A stretch of DNA of 64,000 bases from CBDCUC01 sp965222485 (GCA_965222485.1 CBDCUC010000039.1:62001-126000), one strand, 5' to 3'. Counted from the stretch's first letter, positions 34,201-43,862 are shown. A program made the numbers and translations. Notes: generated by a model not told the origin, from the sequence alone.

Positions 34201-36039
34201 ATGGCCGAGCAAGGTGCGCCAGCGGTAAGCAGTTTGGGCCGCGTCGCTGATTATTTGTTTGGGCGCAATACACTGATCGGCATCGCATCGTTGATGTTGC
34301 TGGTGATCTCCGGCTACGCCACGTGGAGCGGGATGAGCGATTTTATTATCGGCGTCTCGACCTCTCCTGCAGCTGCGTTGCGCGACATACCCGGCGGCCT
34401 GTCTGTTTCCAGCGAAGCTCTGATCATTGCAATTGTCGTCGCGCTCACCTTTCTGATGTGGCTGGCGCTGCGTGAATCCTTCGGCGTTGGCCGAAACCTG
34501 CGCGAACGTCTTGTCACCTTCCCGCTCTATATCTTCCTTGCCCTTTGGTCCGTCGGCTTCGGCTACGGGTTCTGGTGGAGTCTGATTGCCGGTGAAGAAG
34601 CCACACGTACAGGCTTATCGGGGTTGCAAGAGGATGCCCGCGATGCAGGGACGGTCCTCGCCGCCCGTCTCGCAGCGGTTCGCGTCCAGCTTGACAATGT
34701 TGTCACCTGGTCCGAAAGCCAAATGCAGCGTGAAGAAACAAGCGGCGGCAGTTGCGGAGTACCTTCCGGCGCCGGGCGCGGTCCGCTCTATAATGCCCGC
34801 CGCAGTGTCCGCGACGCGATCTCGTCATTGCGCGACGGCATTACGGGGTCATGGTTGCAGCCCGTTCAAACTGACATCGACGCACTTCAGCAGGCAGTAG
34901 CCAGCCTGGAAGGTGACACGGTTGCTGAGCGTCAGCAGAGCTTTGAGCAGAAGGCCGCCAACGTTCGCAGTCGTGCACTCAATATTGCCTCGCGCAGCAA
35001 CGAATTGGGCAAGTCGACGGCGTCCGAAATGCGCGCGCTTGCCGAAACTGTATCTATCGAGCCGGGCAAGGTGGGTTTTTCTTGTTACGATCCGACCCTC
35101 GCCAATAGGTTGCGCCAGGCGGCCGACCAGGCAGCCCAGCCCGCTGAGCTTAAACTTCGCGAAGCTGCCTTTAACGAAGGCCCGGCAGGCGTTGCCAACG
35201 CGGTCAAGAACCTATGGACCAAGATTGGAGCCTACATTACCGGGCTGCCATCGTTCCTGACCTCAGGCGGCGATGCCTCGGTTTTCGAGACCGGCGGTGA
35301 ACCGATCACAGGGCGGGACATGATTGCCCTATTGGCGACGTTAGGCGTCGATCTTGGGCTGTTCGTGCTTATGGTGCTCAATCCACCTTCGACGCCACCC
35401 GTGCGTCATCGTCCCAGTCCCGCCGTCATCCGCCAGGTCCGCTCAGCTATCGAGACGGCGATCAAGCGCGCGCCCAATGCCGACATGGAGTGGGTGCGCC
35501 GTCACTTTATTCACCACAACAAAGCGTCCTACATGGTGCTTCCCAACCTGTTCGCCGCTGACCCTGCCGATGAGGATGAATCCGCCAAGGCGCTCGCCAT
35601 GAACCAGTTGGCCGGCGTACTCGATGATCTCGATCTGGTGCGGTGGCCGCACGGAGCAAGAAAGCTGTTCGGCTTTAAAGTTGGCAAGAGTGAGCTTCAG
35701 CAACTCGCCGATGAGGAAGTCCTGGGCAGCGACACCGATCTTATGGTCATTCGCAAGAAGCGCTTAGACTACCTGCAGAAAAACCATGCGGACGTTAAAC
35801 TCGACCCTGAGAAAGTCGAGCAGATCAAAAACGCCGAACCGTTGCGCAATCACGGCGTCTACTCAAAAGCCGAACGCGTGCTGGAGATCAGTGGTTGGAG
35901 TGAGGGCGCCCGCCGCGACATCGAGATCTTCGTGCTTGAAGACACCGAAGGCCTGACGCCACTGCTTGCTGTTTTGAACGACGACATGGGTGGCGCCGTT
36001 TCCGTCGACTTGTCCGATAACGGCGCAGAGACAACCTGA
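34201..36039 (+). CDS. Large membrane protein of unknown function
   Basis: A 612-aa protein I do not recognise. Predicted layout: helix at about 24-44, helix at about 73-92, helix at about 108-130, an extracytoplasmic helical domain of about 230 residues (heptad-like Ala/Leu/Gln pattern, Cys185 and Cys299 possibly paired), a fourth membrane helix near 376-392 (Asp-Met-Ile-Ala-Leu-Leu-Ala-Thr-Leu-Gly-Val-Asp-Leu-Gly-Leu-Phe-Val-Leu), and a cytosolic C-terminal part of about 210 residues with charged helices. Such a sensor-like topology suits signalling, secretion or mobile-element membrane proteins, but I have no specific evidence. It is a single gene between the GmrSD-like gene and lysS. Confidence 0.75.
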   Translation: MAEQGAPAVSSLGRVADYLFGRNTLIGIASLMLLVISGYATWSGMSDFIIGVSTSPAAALRDIPGGLSVSSEALIIAIVVALTFLMWLALRESFGVGRNLRERLVTFPLYIFLALWSVGFGYGFWWSLIAGEEATRTGLSGLQEDARDAGTVLAARLAAVRVQLDNVVTWSESQMQREETSGGSCGVPSGAGRGPLYNARRSVRDAISSLRDGITGSWLQPVQTDIDALQQAVASLEGDTVAERQQSFEQKAANVRSRALNIASRSNELGKSTASEMRALAETVSIEPGKVGFSCYDPTLANRLRQAADQAAQPAELKLREAAFNEGPAGVANAVKNLWTKIGAYITGLPSFLTSGGDASVFETGGEPITGRDMIALLATLGVDLGLFVLMVLNPPSTPPVRHRPSPAVIRQVRSAIETAIKRAPNADMEWVRRHFIHHNKASYMVLPNLFAADPADEDESAKALAMNQLAGVLDDLDLVRWPHGARKLFGFKVGKSELQQLADEEVLGSDTDLMVIRKKRLDYLQKNHADVKLDPEKVEQIKNAEPLRNHGVYSKAERVLEISGWSEGARRDIEIFVLEDTEGLTPLLAVLNDDMGGAVSVDLSDNGAETT

Positions 36040-36160
36040 CGGCCACCATTCGTTCGCACTTGACGCCCTTCGTGCACGCCAGCGAGCAAGGACAATTGAT
36101 AGTAGTGAGGCCGGCTTCCGTTAGGACCGGATGTGCCTACGCGACGTATCTCGTTGGACA

Positions 36161-37786
36161 TCAAGCGGCGTTTTCTTCCACGAGTGCACCGCTCAGCCCC
36201 TGCTCAATGAGCGCGCGCGTTTCCTCCACACCGTAAAGTTCGATAAACGATCCAAAGCGTGGCCCTTGCGAGGACCCGAGAAGCACCTCGTAAATCGCTT
36301 TGAACCAATCGCGCAAGTTATCGGCGAAACCGTTCGATTTGCCCGCCTCAAAAACGATGTTCTGCAGCGTCTTGGCATCCGCGTCCGGCGGTACGTCAGC
36401 GAGCGCTGCCGACAACGCCTCGAGCGCCAGGCGTTCCTGTTCGCTTGGTGCGCGGAAGGTCTTCTTCGGTTTTACAAAATCATCGTAGTAGGCGATGGCG
36501 TAGCCCGCGAGTTGATCAAGGACCGGGTGCGTCTCAGCTGACGCGTCCGGTGCCAGCCTGCGAATAAAGCCCCACAAGACATCCTTGTCGTGCGCATTCG
36601 ACGCCGACACGAGGTTCAAGAGCAATGCGAATGTGACCGGGCTCTGCGCCGATTTCGGTGGAGGTCCGCAATGGATGTGCCAGGCCGGATTGTCGAGTTT
36701 GGCCTTGGGCTCCTGGCCAGCATACGCGCCGACGAATTGCAGGTATTCGTCAACCGCACGCGGAATCACGTCGAAATAGAGCCGCTTTGCGCTTTTAGGC
36801 TTTTGGAACATGAACAACGAGAGGCTTTCCGGACTTGCGTATTTCAACCAGTCTTCAATCGTCAGACCATTGCCCTTCGATTTTGAGATCTTTTCGCCGC
36901 GCTCATCCAGGAAGAGCTCATAGTTGAAACCCTCCGGTGGCGTTCCTCCGAGCGCCTTGCAGATGCGCGACGACAGGGTCACAGAATCGATGAGGTCCTT
37001 GCCCGCCATCTCATAGTCGACGCCCAGCGCCGCCCATCGCATCGCCCAGTCTGCCTTCCACTGGCACTTGACGCGTCCCCCAGTCACCGGTGTCTCGACC
37101 TTCTCTCCAGTCTCAGGGTCCTCGTAGACGACGGTACCAGCTTCGACGTTGCGTTCGATCATCGGCACTTGTAAAACCTTGCCGGTTCGCTGACAGACGG
37201 GAAGGAACGGTGAATACGTCGCGCGCCTTTCCGTCCCAAGTGTCGGCAGAATGATCTCCATCACCTTGTCGTAAACGGACAGCATGCGCAAAAGCGTCTC
37301 ATCCATCATTCCCGACGCGTAGCACTCCGTCGCCGAATAGAAGTCGTACGAAAACCCGAACTGATCAAGAAACGAGCGCAGCCGTGCATTGTTGTGATGC
37401 GCAAAGCTTTCGTGTGTTCCGAAGGGATCGGGGACTTGCGTCAGCGGCTTGTCGAGCGCAGCCTGAAGTGCCTCCTGATTGGGAACGTTGTCAGGCACCT
37501 TGCGCAAGCCATCCATGTCGTCGGAAAAACAGATGAGCTTGGTTTCGCGTTTGCCCTCCGTCAGCACTTCGAAGGCATGGCGCACCATGGAGGTTCGCGC
37601 TACTTCTCCAAAGGTCCCGATGTGCGGCAGCCCCGACGGCCCATAGCCCGTCTCGAAGATGACCGGTTTATCCTTGTCTCCCTTCAGCCGTCCCAGTCGC
37701 TTGATCAGCCTGCGCGCTTCTTCAAAAGGCCAAGACCTGGCATCTGCCAAGGCCGCCTCGAGCGAAGGTTCGGTACCGGTTGCCAT
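36161..37786 (-). CDS. lysS: Lysyl-tRNA synthetase, class I
   Basis: A 541-aa class I lysyl-tRNA synthetase, the archaeal-type enzyme that alphaproteobacteria use instead of the class II form. The HIGH-type motif is Pro-His-Ile-Gly-Thr (H55) and the KMSKS-type loop is Lys-Ile-Ser-Lys-Ser-Lys-Gly-Asn-Gly near residue 297. The C-terminal helical anticodon-binding part is present, so the protein appears complete. It attaches lysine to tRNA-Lys in the cytosol. The start is ATG 37786. Confidence 0.95.
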   Translation of the reverse strand: MATGTEPSLEAALADARSWPFEEARRLIKRLGRLKGDKDKPVIFETGYGPSGLPHIGTFGEVARTSMVRHAFEVLTEGKRETKLICFSDDMDGLRKVPDNVPNQEALQAALDKPLTQVPDPFGTHESFAHHNNARLRSFLDQFGFSYDFYSATECYASGMMDETLLRMLSVYDKVMEIILPTLGTERRATYSPFLPVCQRTGKVLQVPMIERNVEAGTVVYEDPETGEKVETPVTGGRVKCQWKADWAMRWAALGVDYEMAGKDLIDSVTLSSRICKALGGTPPEGFNYELFLDERGEKISKSKGNGLTIEDWLKYASPESLSLFMFQKPKSAKRLYFDVIPRAVDEYLQFVGAYAGQEPKAKLDNPAWHIHCGPPPKSAQSPVTFALLLNLVSASNAHDKDVLWGFIRRLAPDASAETHPVLDQLAGYAIAYYDDFVKPKKTFRAPSEQERLALEALSAALADVPPDADAKTLQNIVFEAGKSNGFADNLRDWFKAIYEVLLGSSQGPRFGSFIELYGVEETRALIEQGLSGALVEENAA

Positions 37787-38099
37787 GGTATCGTTGCTAT
37801 CCTTATTGAGTTTTCAATCGCCGGCGAGGCTCATGCCGGTCACAGCCAAATCGAGCAGCACCGTAGTTTTGCGCCAACGGCCCGTCAACGAAATGGGCCA
37901 CTTGCAAGTCGTTGCAAACAGATTAAATAGCACTGGCGAACGTCAACCGGTTGCCTGAATTCCCGCAGGCGTGAAAACCAGCCCTGCAAAGCTAAGGGCC
38001 AACATGCGGGCTGACTGTCAGCGGTTGTCTCCCTCCTGCCGGCGGTCCCCCGGCATTTGCAGGTATAGCCAACGTGGGACGATCCGGAGAAGAGCACCA
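37787..38099. other. Divergent intergenic region lysS / terB-like, nothing recognised
   Basis: About 313 bp; no T-box, riboswitch or terminator was recognised. The frame of the TerB-like gene is open back to 37971 but is Arg/Ser-rich and not protein-like there. Confidence 0.35.
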
Positions 38100-38513
38100 A
38101 TGTTGCCGACCCTCACCGCTCCTCAGGCTTTGATTTATGCGATGATTTCAATCTCTGCCGTGGACCGAGAGATTTCCGATCAGGAGTTGTCTCGCATCGG
38201 ATCGATTGTACGCGAGCTTCCTGCCTTTTCCGAGTACGATGACGAATGGCTGATTGGCGAGGCTCAGGCGTGCGCCAAAGTAGTCAGCGGCAAGGATGGG
38301 TTACAGACGGTTCTGACGTTGATCAAAGAATCGCTGCCCTCGCACCTGTTCGAAACAGCCTATGTTCTTGCAGCCGAAGTGGCCGCCGCCGATCTGACGA
38401 TCAAGTCCGAAGAGATACGTTTCCTGCAGTTGCTGGGCGGAAAACTGGAGATCGACCAATTGACGTGTGCGGCTTTGGAACGCGGTGCAAGAGCGCGTCA
38501 CCAGCAGCTGTGA
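38100..38513 (+). CDS. TerB-family (tellurite-resistance-like) protein
   Basis: A 137-aa helical, acidic protein of the TerB/DjlA-N type. It shows Ala-Val-Asp-Arg-Glu-Ile-Ser-Asp-Gln-Glu-Leu near the start and a second Ala-Ala-Ala-Asp-Leu-Thr-Ile-Lys-Ser-Glu-Glu repeat, the two metal-binding-like acidic segments typical of the fold. GGAGA precedes the ATG at 38100. TerB domains occur in stress response and membrane-linked regulation; direct involvement in tellurite resistance is unlikely for a stand-alone copy. It converges on the LprI-like gene. Confidence 0.8.
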   Translation: MLPTLTAPQALIYAMISISAVDREISDQELSRIGSIVRELPAFSEYDDEWLIGEAQACAKVVSGKDGLQTVLTLIKESLPSHLFETAYVLAAEVAAADLTIKSEEIRFLQLLGGKLEIDQLTCAALERGARARHQQL

Positions 38514-38587
38514 TGAAAAAAGGGCAATGTGCCAAGGCCTTTCTTGCGAACTACAGGTCGGCGCCACCCCATCGTTTAGCTAGGTTC

Positions 38588-39106
38588 TCAGTTAGAGACG
38601 CTGTCGAGCGCTTGGCCGAGTTCGATCGCACGCAGTCCGGTGGCCTGCATCAAACAATCGGCCGCCATGGGTGAGGCAATCGACCCGCCTTCGAACAGGG
38701 AATACGGCAACTCGCATTTTACATCGCGCCATTGGATCCATTCGCGTTGAATGTTGCGCAGGCTCAGCTTGCCCGTACGCGACAGCTTTTCGCGCAACTC
38801 TTGATAGTGTGAGTTCAACATGTCGTCCCAAACCGCCATTTCGCGGCGCGCGCAATCTGTTAGACCCTTGGTGCTGCCCATTTGAGGATCGTGTTGACAG
38901 GCCTCGGATGCGACACCGATGCAGCGCATGGCGTGCAGCCGGTCCACACGCGCCGCCTCAAGGCAGTCTTGTACAGCACGATGGTCATCATCGGTCGGTG
39001 CAGTGGATTGACCCGCCACGCTCATGCCAGGCACCGCGATCAGAATTGCCAATATCGCGAGCCGTTGCAGGGTTAACGTCACAACAGGTCTACTGAAGCT
39101 CAACAT
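38588..39106 (-). CDS. LprI/DUF1311-family exported protein
   Basis: A 172-aa protein with a signal peptide (about residues 1-32) and a DUF1311/LprI-type domain. Conserved features are the repeated Cys residues (Cys48, Cys62, Cys70, Cys85, Cys131, Cys151) and the helix with Leu-Arg-x-x-Gln-Arg-Glu-Trp-Ile-Gln-Trp-Arg-Asp. LprI in mycobacteria inhibits lysozyme, but most DUF1311 members have no proven role. It is periplasmic by prediction. The start is taken as the first ATG-like codon at 39106; a slightly shorter start is possible. Confidence 0.75.
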   Translation of the reverse strand: MLSFSRPVVTLTLQRLAILAILIAVPGMSVAGQSTAPTDDDHRAVQDCLEAARVDRLHAMRCIGVASEACQHDPQMGSTKGLTDCARREMAVWDDMLNSHYQELREKLSRTGKLSLRNIQREWIQWRDVKCELPYSLFEGGSIASPMAADCLMQATGLRAIELGQALDSVSN

Positions 39107-39160
39107 TACAACGCCTCCAAGAACCGACAGCTTCTTTTTATCGACGTTGGGAACTATGCA

Positions 39161-39811
39161 TCACTTTAGGGCGCTGGCAAATTTTGCCACTGCGCCGGCT
39201 GCATTCGCCAGTGCCTGGGCTTGCGTAGTCCCGGAGGCGCGCCTCGGCTTCAGGTCATGGTCTCCGTCAATTATCCAATGCAATTTGATCGTCCGGGCGA
39301 GCGTATACGCTGCAACCTCCTCGCGATTGCCGAGGGGATCGCGCTCGCCTTGAACGATGAGTGTAGAGCAATCCAGAGCGGCGAGATGTTCGGTTCGCAA
39401 TCGATCTGGCTTCCCCGGCGGATGAAACGGATAACCGATACAGACCAAGCCGTCGAACAGCCCGTCTACGTCAGGTATTGAAGCGATCAGACTTGCGACC
39501 CGTCCGCCCATCGACTTGCCGCCGATGAGAAGTTTCCGTGGTCGTGAATTCTTTTCGAACCGCGCATCCAAGGCCTCGATAAACTCGCTTTGCAACATTT
39601 CTGCACGTGGCGGTGGCCGCCGTTTGCCGCCTTCGCGTCGCTGAGACATGTAAGCAAATTCGAAACGGGTCGTGGCGATTTTGCACTCAGCAAGAAACTC
39701 GCACAGATCATGCATAAACGGACTGTCCATGGGCGCGCCAGCGCCGTGCGCCAAGAACAGATGCGCATCTGCCTTCCCGTTTTCGGGATGCCTATCAAGG
39801 AATTCCGGCAT
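39161..39811 (-). CDS. Alpha/beta-hydrolase family protein (dienelactone-hydrolase-like)
   Basis: A 216-aa protein. An N-terminal His-Gly-Ala-Gly-Ala-Pro oxyanion-type segment is followed by the nucleophile elbow Gly-Gly-Lys-Ser-Met-Gly-Gly-Arg. The putative acid lies in Gly-Glu-Arg-Asp-Pro-Leu-Gly and the histidine in Asp-Gly-Asp-His-Asp. This is the KANL3/Tex30-like branch of small hydrolases with unknown substrate. The frame is open to 40126, but the ATG at 39811 has a perfect AGGAGA ribosome site and the conserved part starts after it. Confidence 0.85.
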   Translation of the reverse strand: MPEFLDRHPENGKADAHLFLAHGAGAPMDSPFMHDLCEFLAECKIATTRFEFAYMSQRREGGKRRPPPRAEMLQSEFIEALDARFEKNSRPRKLLIGGKSMGGRVASLIASIPDVDGLFDGLVCIGYPFHPPGKPDRLRTEHLAALDCSTLIVQGERDPLGNREEVAAYTLARTIKLHWIIDGDHDLKPRRASGTTQAQALANAAGAVAKFASALK

Positions 39812-39971
39812 GTTTCTCCTCAGGCGCGTCATTATATAGGCTGCACGCCAGTACGTCGTAGCAGGTAGTGGGTGCATATGGTCACAGGACCACTCACATC
39901 TATGTGTGATCAAAAGCCTTGGGGGCAGCGTATATTGGGCGCGGTTTTGCGCAAGCATTCGGGACGTGCCG

Positions 39972-40799
39972 ATGGACTTTACGACAGGTTGGAATGAAAC
40001 GGCGTTACGTCTCGTGGCGTTTCTCGGAATCTTTGCCGCCATGGCATGCCTGGAGTTTCTTATTCCGAAGCGGGACCTTCGCGCTCCCAGGTCAGGGCGC
40101 TGGACCACAAATCTTGCAATTGTCATTCTTGACAGCGGTGTCGTTCGCCTTTTGGCATTAATTGCAAAGCCGCTGGTTGCGGTGGGTGCAGCAATCTATG
40201 CCGAACAGCTGGGTTGGGGGTTGTTCAACAATATCGCGTGGCCATCCTGGCTTGAGATCCTAATAGCGCTCGTCGCCTTCGATTTTCTGATTTGGTTGCA
40301 GCACCTGGCGTCCCATAAGGTTCCGATGTTGTGGCGCGTGCACCAGATGCATCATGCTGACATTGATATTGACGTATCGACCGCGCTGCGCTTTCACCCG
40401 GTCGAGATCGCGCTATCGATGCTGTGGAAAGTTCTTTGGGTGTTCATATTGGGCCCAGCTGCCGTCGCGATTGTCTTATTCGAAGTCATTCTGAACGGCT
40501 GCGCCATGTTCAATCATGCCAATATTGCCTTGCCGCGATGGCTCGACGGGGGCTTGCGGTTACTGATAGTGACACCTGATATGCACCGTGTGCATCATTC
40601 GACTGCCCGCCGTGAGCACGACTCGAACTATGGATTTAATCTGTCGATCTGGGACCGGCTGTTTTCCACCTACACCGCTCAGCCCGAAAAAGGTCACCTC
40701 GGCATGACGATCGGCCTTTCACCCTACCAGTCCATGGCCCCGACCCGATTTTTGTGGAGTCTGAAACTGCCATTTCGCGGCGCTGACAGGGGCGAATAG
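39972..40799 (+). CDS. Sterol desaturase / fatty acid hydroxylase family protein
   Basis: A 275-aa membrane di-iron enzyme. The histidine motifs of the family are present: Gln-His-x-x-x-His, His-Gln-Met-His-His, and His-Arg-Val-His-His-Ser near the C-terminus, placed between hydrophobic helices. Members hydroxylate or desaturate lipids (hopanoids, sterols, carotenoids, fatty acids); the substrate here is unknown. ATG 39972 (Met-Asp-Phe-Thr) is the preferred start; an open extension to 39906 seems unlikely. It is divergent from the hydrolase gene. Confidence 0.88.
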   Translation: MDFTTGWNETALRLVAFLGIFAAMACLEFLIPKRDLRAPRSGRWTTNLAIVILDSGVVRLLALIAKPLVAVGAAIYAEQLGWGLFNNIAWPSWLEILIALVAFDFLIWLQHLASHKVPMLWRVHQMHHADIDIDVSTALRFHPVEIALSMLWKVLWVFILGPAAVAIVLFEVILNGCAMFNHANIALPRWLDGGLRLLIVTPDMHRVHHSTARREHDSNYGFNLSIWDRLFSTYTAQPEKGHLGMTIGLSPYQSMAPTRFLWSLKLPFRGADRGE

Positions 40800-41030
40800 C
40801 AGTGCAACCAACTTCCCAGCCGCAATTTTGACGTAGATCGTATTAGGTTCGGGTTGGCCGGGCACGCCGCAGGAGTGGAACGAAAATGGCTGCTCACTTC
40901 CCGGTAGCCCTAGATCTATGTTCTTGCACGAGCACACCAAGCCAAGAGGGCTGCTCCAGATGGTAGATTCATGCTAAGTCACCCTGATCAGCATTGATGG
41001 CTCAAGCAAATAATATTGCGAGTGGCAACC

Positions 41031-42077
41031 ATGCGCACGAAATTGCAAAAACTGTTCGTTACGCCAGCCGCCCTTCTGGGCCTGTTGCTATCCGGCGCCG
41101 GGAGCCAGGTTGGTGCGCAGGAAACCGCGGCGCAGATCGCTGCTCAGGTCAAGCGAGAGGCGAAGAAGCACAAATCAGGGCCCACACCGGCAAAAAAACT
41201 TTTCGGCACTAAGAAGAAGGCCGCAAAACTAGCCCCGCGTGCGATTGGGTTTTATTCACGCGGTTGTCTTGCGGGCGCAGAACAGGTTCCCATTGATGGT
41301 CCGGCTTGGCAGGCTATGCGCCTTAGCCGCAACCGCAATTGGGGCCACCCCGTCCTCGTTGATTTAATCCAACGGCTTGCCGTGGAGGCAAAACGCGAAG
41401 ATGGTTGGAATGGATTGCTGGTTGGTGATCTTGCCCAGCCGCGGGGTGGACCAATGCTGACCGGACACGCATCTCATCAAGTTGGCCTTGATGCCGATAT
41501 TTGGCTTACGCCGATGCCGGAAAAACGATTCACCATCAAAGAACGCGAGACGGTGTCGGCAATTTCAATGCTGGCCGACAAGCTTTCCGTCAATCGCAAA
41601 GTCTGGACGCCTGCGCATGTCCGCCTCATCAAGCGCGCCGCCTCATATCCGGAGGTTGCCCGCATTGGGGTCAACCCCGCGATCAAACTCGCCTTGTGCA
41701 GAGATGCGGGCGGTGAGCGCGGCTGGCTGAGGAAAATACAAAGTTGGGCAGGCCATCACTACCATATGCACATCCGCATTAAGTGCCCGAAGGGCAGCAC
41801 AGGATGCCGCGATCAGGGCCCGCCACGAGGCACGAGCTGCGCCGCTGCGGAAAAGTGGTACCGAGATACGAAAGCTTGGATGGAACGTGTCGCCAAAGGC
41901 GAAATCAAACCGAAGCCTCGCAAAAAGCGCAAGCCAAAGGCGCCGATCACGCTCGCCGGGTTGCCCTCAGAATGCAAAAAGGTGTTGGCTGCAAAGCCCG
42001 CTCCAGCAGTAGCCGTGGAGGACAAAATCGTGCCTCCCAAGCCAAAACCGGCGAAGCGGGCCTCTGTCAAAAAGTAA
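41031..42077 (+). CDS. mepA: Penicillin-insensitive murein endopeptidase MepA
   Basis: A periplasmic zinc endopeptidase (348 aa) that cuts DD- and LD-cross-links in peptidoglycan. A signal peptide is present at the N-terminus, followed by a Lys-rich segment. The zinc-ligand motif is Gly-His-Ala-Ser-His-Gln-x-Gly-Leu-Asp-Ala-Asp and the second site is His-His-Tyr-His-Met-His-Ile-Arg. Cysteines that form the MepA disulfides are present. After the enzyme domain comes a Lys/Pro-rich basic tail of about 70 residues, longer than usual, probably for cell-wall binding. I prefer the ATG at 41031; a TTG at 41016 precedes it. Confidence 0.9.
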   Translation: MRTKLQKLFVTPAALLGLLLSGAGSQVGAQETAAQIAAQVKREAKKHKSGPTPAKKLFGTKKKAAKLAPRAIGFYSRGCLAGAEQVPIDGPAWQAMRLSRNRNWGHPVLVDLIQRLAVEAKREDGWNGLLVGDLAQPRGGPMLTGHASHQVGLDADIWLTPMPEKRFTIKERETVSAISMLADKLSVNRKVWTPAHVRLIKRAASYPEVARIGVNPAIKLALCRDAGGERGWLRKIQSWAGHHYHMHIRIKCPKGSTGCRDQGPPRGTSCAAAEKWYRDTKAWMERVAKGEIKPKPRKKRKPKAPITLAGLPSECKKVLAAKPAPAVAVEDKIVPPKPKPAKRASVKK

Positions 42078-42127
42078 TTGCAAGCGGGCGTGGTTCACAC
42101 ACAATCCGCCATGTTCACACGAACGCA

Positions 42128-42814
42128 TCAGGCTTGCGCGGAATCCCGTTGGTCTTCTGGGAGCGCAACATTCGTACCCAACGGGCAGGCCACGCCGGTT
42201 CCCGCCAGTCCGCAATAACCGTGCGGAACTTTGGCAAGGTATTGCTGATGGTAGTCTTCAGCATAATAGAACTCCGGTGCGGGCAGGATCTCAGTTGTGA
42301 TGTCACCGAGCCCTTGGTCGCGTAACGCAGCGGCGTACGTTGCGCGCGATGCTTCCGCGGCTTCTTTTTGCGCCGTAGTGTACCAGTAAATTCCGGACCG
42401 GTATTGTGTGCCAAGGTCATTGCCTTGCCGCATACCCTGCGTCGGGTCATGCGACTCCCAGAATGTCTGAAGAAGAGCAGCGTAACCGATATTGTTGGGG
42501 TCATAGACGACCTGCACGACTTCGTTGTGGCCCGTCCGGCCAGTGCAGACTTCCTCGTAGGTCGGATTTGGCGTAAAACCGCCGGCATAGCCTGCCGCGG
42601 TCATGAATATGCCCTCACCCAATCCCCAAAACAGGCGCTCCACGCCCCAGAAACAGCCCATACCGAACATGGCCCTTTCCATGCCCTCGGGAAACGGCCC
42701 TTTCAGCGGCCGTCCGCTGACAAAGTGTGTAGGTGCGGTCGCGATCGGTTCCGTACGCCCCTTCAACGCCGCCTCAGGCGACACCATTGTGGCCTTCATT
42801 GACTTAAAAAGCAT
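42128..42814 (-). CDS. msrA: Peptide-methionine (S)-S-oxide reductase MsrA
   Basis: A 228-aa repair enzyme that reduces methionine S-sulfoxide in proteins. The catalytic Gly-x-Gly-Cys-Phe-Trp-Gly-Val-Glu motif has Cys54 and Glu57. The further MsrA blocks Gly-Tyr-Ala-Gly-Gly, Thr-Gly-Arg-Thr-Gly-His-Asn-Glu-Val-Val-Gln-Val and Asp-Pro-Thr-Gln-Gly are present. The resolving cysteines near the C-terminus (Tyr-Cys-Gly and Val-Ala-Cys-Pro) are seen. No msrB is fused or adjacent. Its start codon is ATG 42814. It converges on mepA with a gap of 50 bp. Confidence 0.95.
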   Translation of the reverse strand: MLFKSMKATMVSPEAALKGRTEPIATAPTHFVSGRPLKGPFPEGMERAMFGMGCFWGVERLFWGLGEGIFMTAAGYAGGFTPNPTYEEVCTGRTGHNEVVQVVYDPNNIGYAALLQTFWESHDPTQGMRQGNDLGTQYRSGIYWYTTAQKEAAEASRATYAAALRDQGLGDITTEILPAPEFYYAEDYHQQYLAKVPHGYCGLAGTGVACPLGTNVALPEDQRDSAQA

Positions 42815-43040
42815 TTGTCACCCGACTTCATTGATACCGGTCTCGCTGCTATAGTTGGCATCCTTAAAGGACCTTAGGCTGGTGCAGGATGCCAGATAGC
42901 CGGTATGTTGGATTGCTGTACCATGTAGGTTGAAGCGGTTCGGTTGCAATTCAAATTGGCGTGGCTTTTGTGTGAGTGGCGCCAAACCTCAAAAATCGCT
43001 GCGCCACAGGGCATAAGAAGAAGAGTTGGAGAGTATCGAG

Positions 43041-43799
43041 ATGGCAGACGCAACAATCGCCGCTGACGCACCGGCCGGCAATGCAGTTGAAGGACGCAGC
43101 GTCTATGAGGCAGGCGCCATTCGTCGCGGCATCTACATGGCTGTGTTCATGATCTTACTGCCGTTCTTCGTAAGCCTTGGCCCGATGCTGTACTGGCGGA
43201 TTACGCAAGGTCACTGGGACGGCACACCAGGTCTCATTATTCTGGCTATCGGTTTCACGCTGGTCATGGGTCTCATAGTCTTTGAGCTGTTGTTCTCCAT
43301 AAACTCGCGCGTTGAGTTTGACGAGGATTCCGTCTACCTGCGCTTGCCGGCGGGCCGCGGTCCCACACCCATGGTGCGCTACAAATCTTATGACATCCCC
43401 TATTCGGACATTGCCGCGGTTGAGGTGCGTCGTGAGATTTACGGCGGCAGCTTGGCCCCTGTCATTTTGCGCGGCGCGCGCGTCTTGAAAAAGGACGGAT
43501 CAGCCGTCAAGCTCGGTTATGTCAGCGAGGCGGAGGTCGACCCGCGTTTGCCGTATACCGAAATTGCAGAAAAAATCGCTGCGCGTGCAGGCGTGCAAAT
43601 CATTGACGGCGGCCGCGTCCGTCGTTCCTGGCGGCGCAAAATGCTTGGGTTGACGGCGACGGAAGAACAAATCGCACCCGTCGAAGAGAGTGAATTCAAG
43701 CAAATCAACCGTCGCCACAACCGGCTGATGACGGTATTGATCGGAGGGATTGGTTTGCTGGTTGCGCTCGGCATTATTGCTGACCAGATCCGTATCTAG
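43041..43799 (+). CDS. Membrane protein of unknown function, PH-like middle domain
   Basis: A 252-aa protein. Two N-terminal helices (about residues 27-50 and 60-84) are followed by a soluble beta-rich middle part (Val-Glu-Phe-Asp-Glu-Asp-Ser-Val-Tyr...Ile-Pro-Tyr-Ser-Asp-Ile-Ala-Ala-Val-Glu-Val-Arg) of the sort seen in bacterial PH-like membrane proteins, and a C-terminal helix near 228-250. The function is unknown. ATG 43041 (Met-Ala-Asp-Ala) is the preferred start; a weaker ATG lies at 43026. A small membrane protein gene converges on it. Confidence 0.7.
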   Translation: MADATIAADAPAGNAVEGRSVYEAGAIRRGIYMAVFMILLPFFVSLGPMLYWRITQGHWDGTPGLIILAIGFTLVMGLIVFELLFSINSRVEFDEDSVYLRLPAGRGPTPMVRYKSYDIPYSDIAAVEVRREIYGGSLAPVILRGARVLKKDGSAVKLGYVSEAEVDPRLPYTEIAEKIAARAGVQIIDGGRVRRSWRRKMLGLTATEEQIAPVEESEFKQINRRHNRLMTVLIGGIGLLVALGIIADQIRI

Positions 43800-43862
43800 A
43801 GCCGACCAAACTTGCCAGCCCAAGCGGCTTGCGTAGCTTGCAATCGATCAATTGACACGGGT

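Noticed and set aside
39812..40126. Upstream extension of the alpha/beta hydrolase
   Set aside because: AGGAGA lies directly before ATG 39811, and the extension overlaps the divergent desaturase gene.
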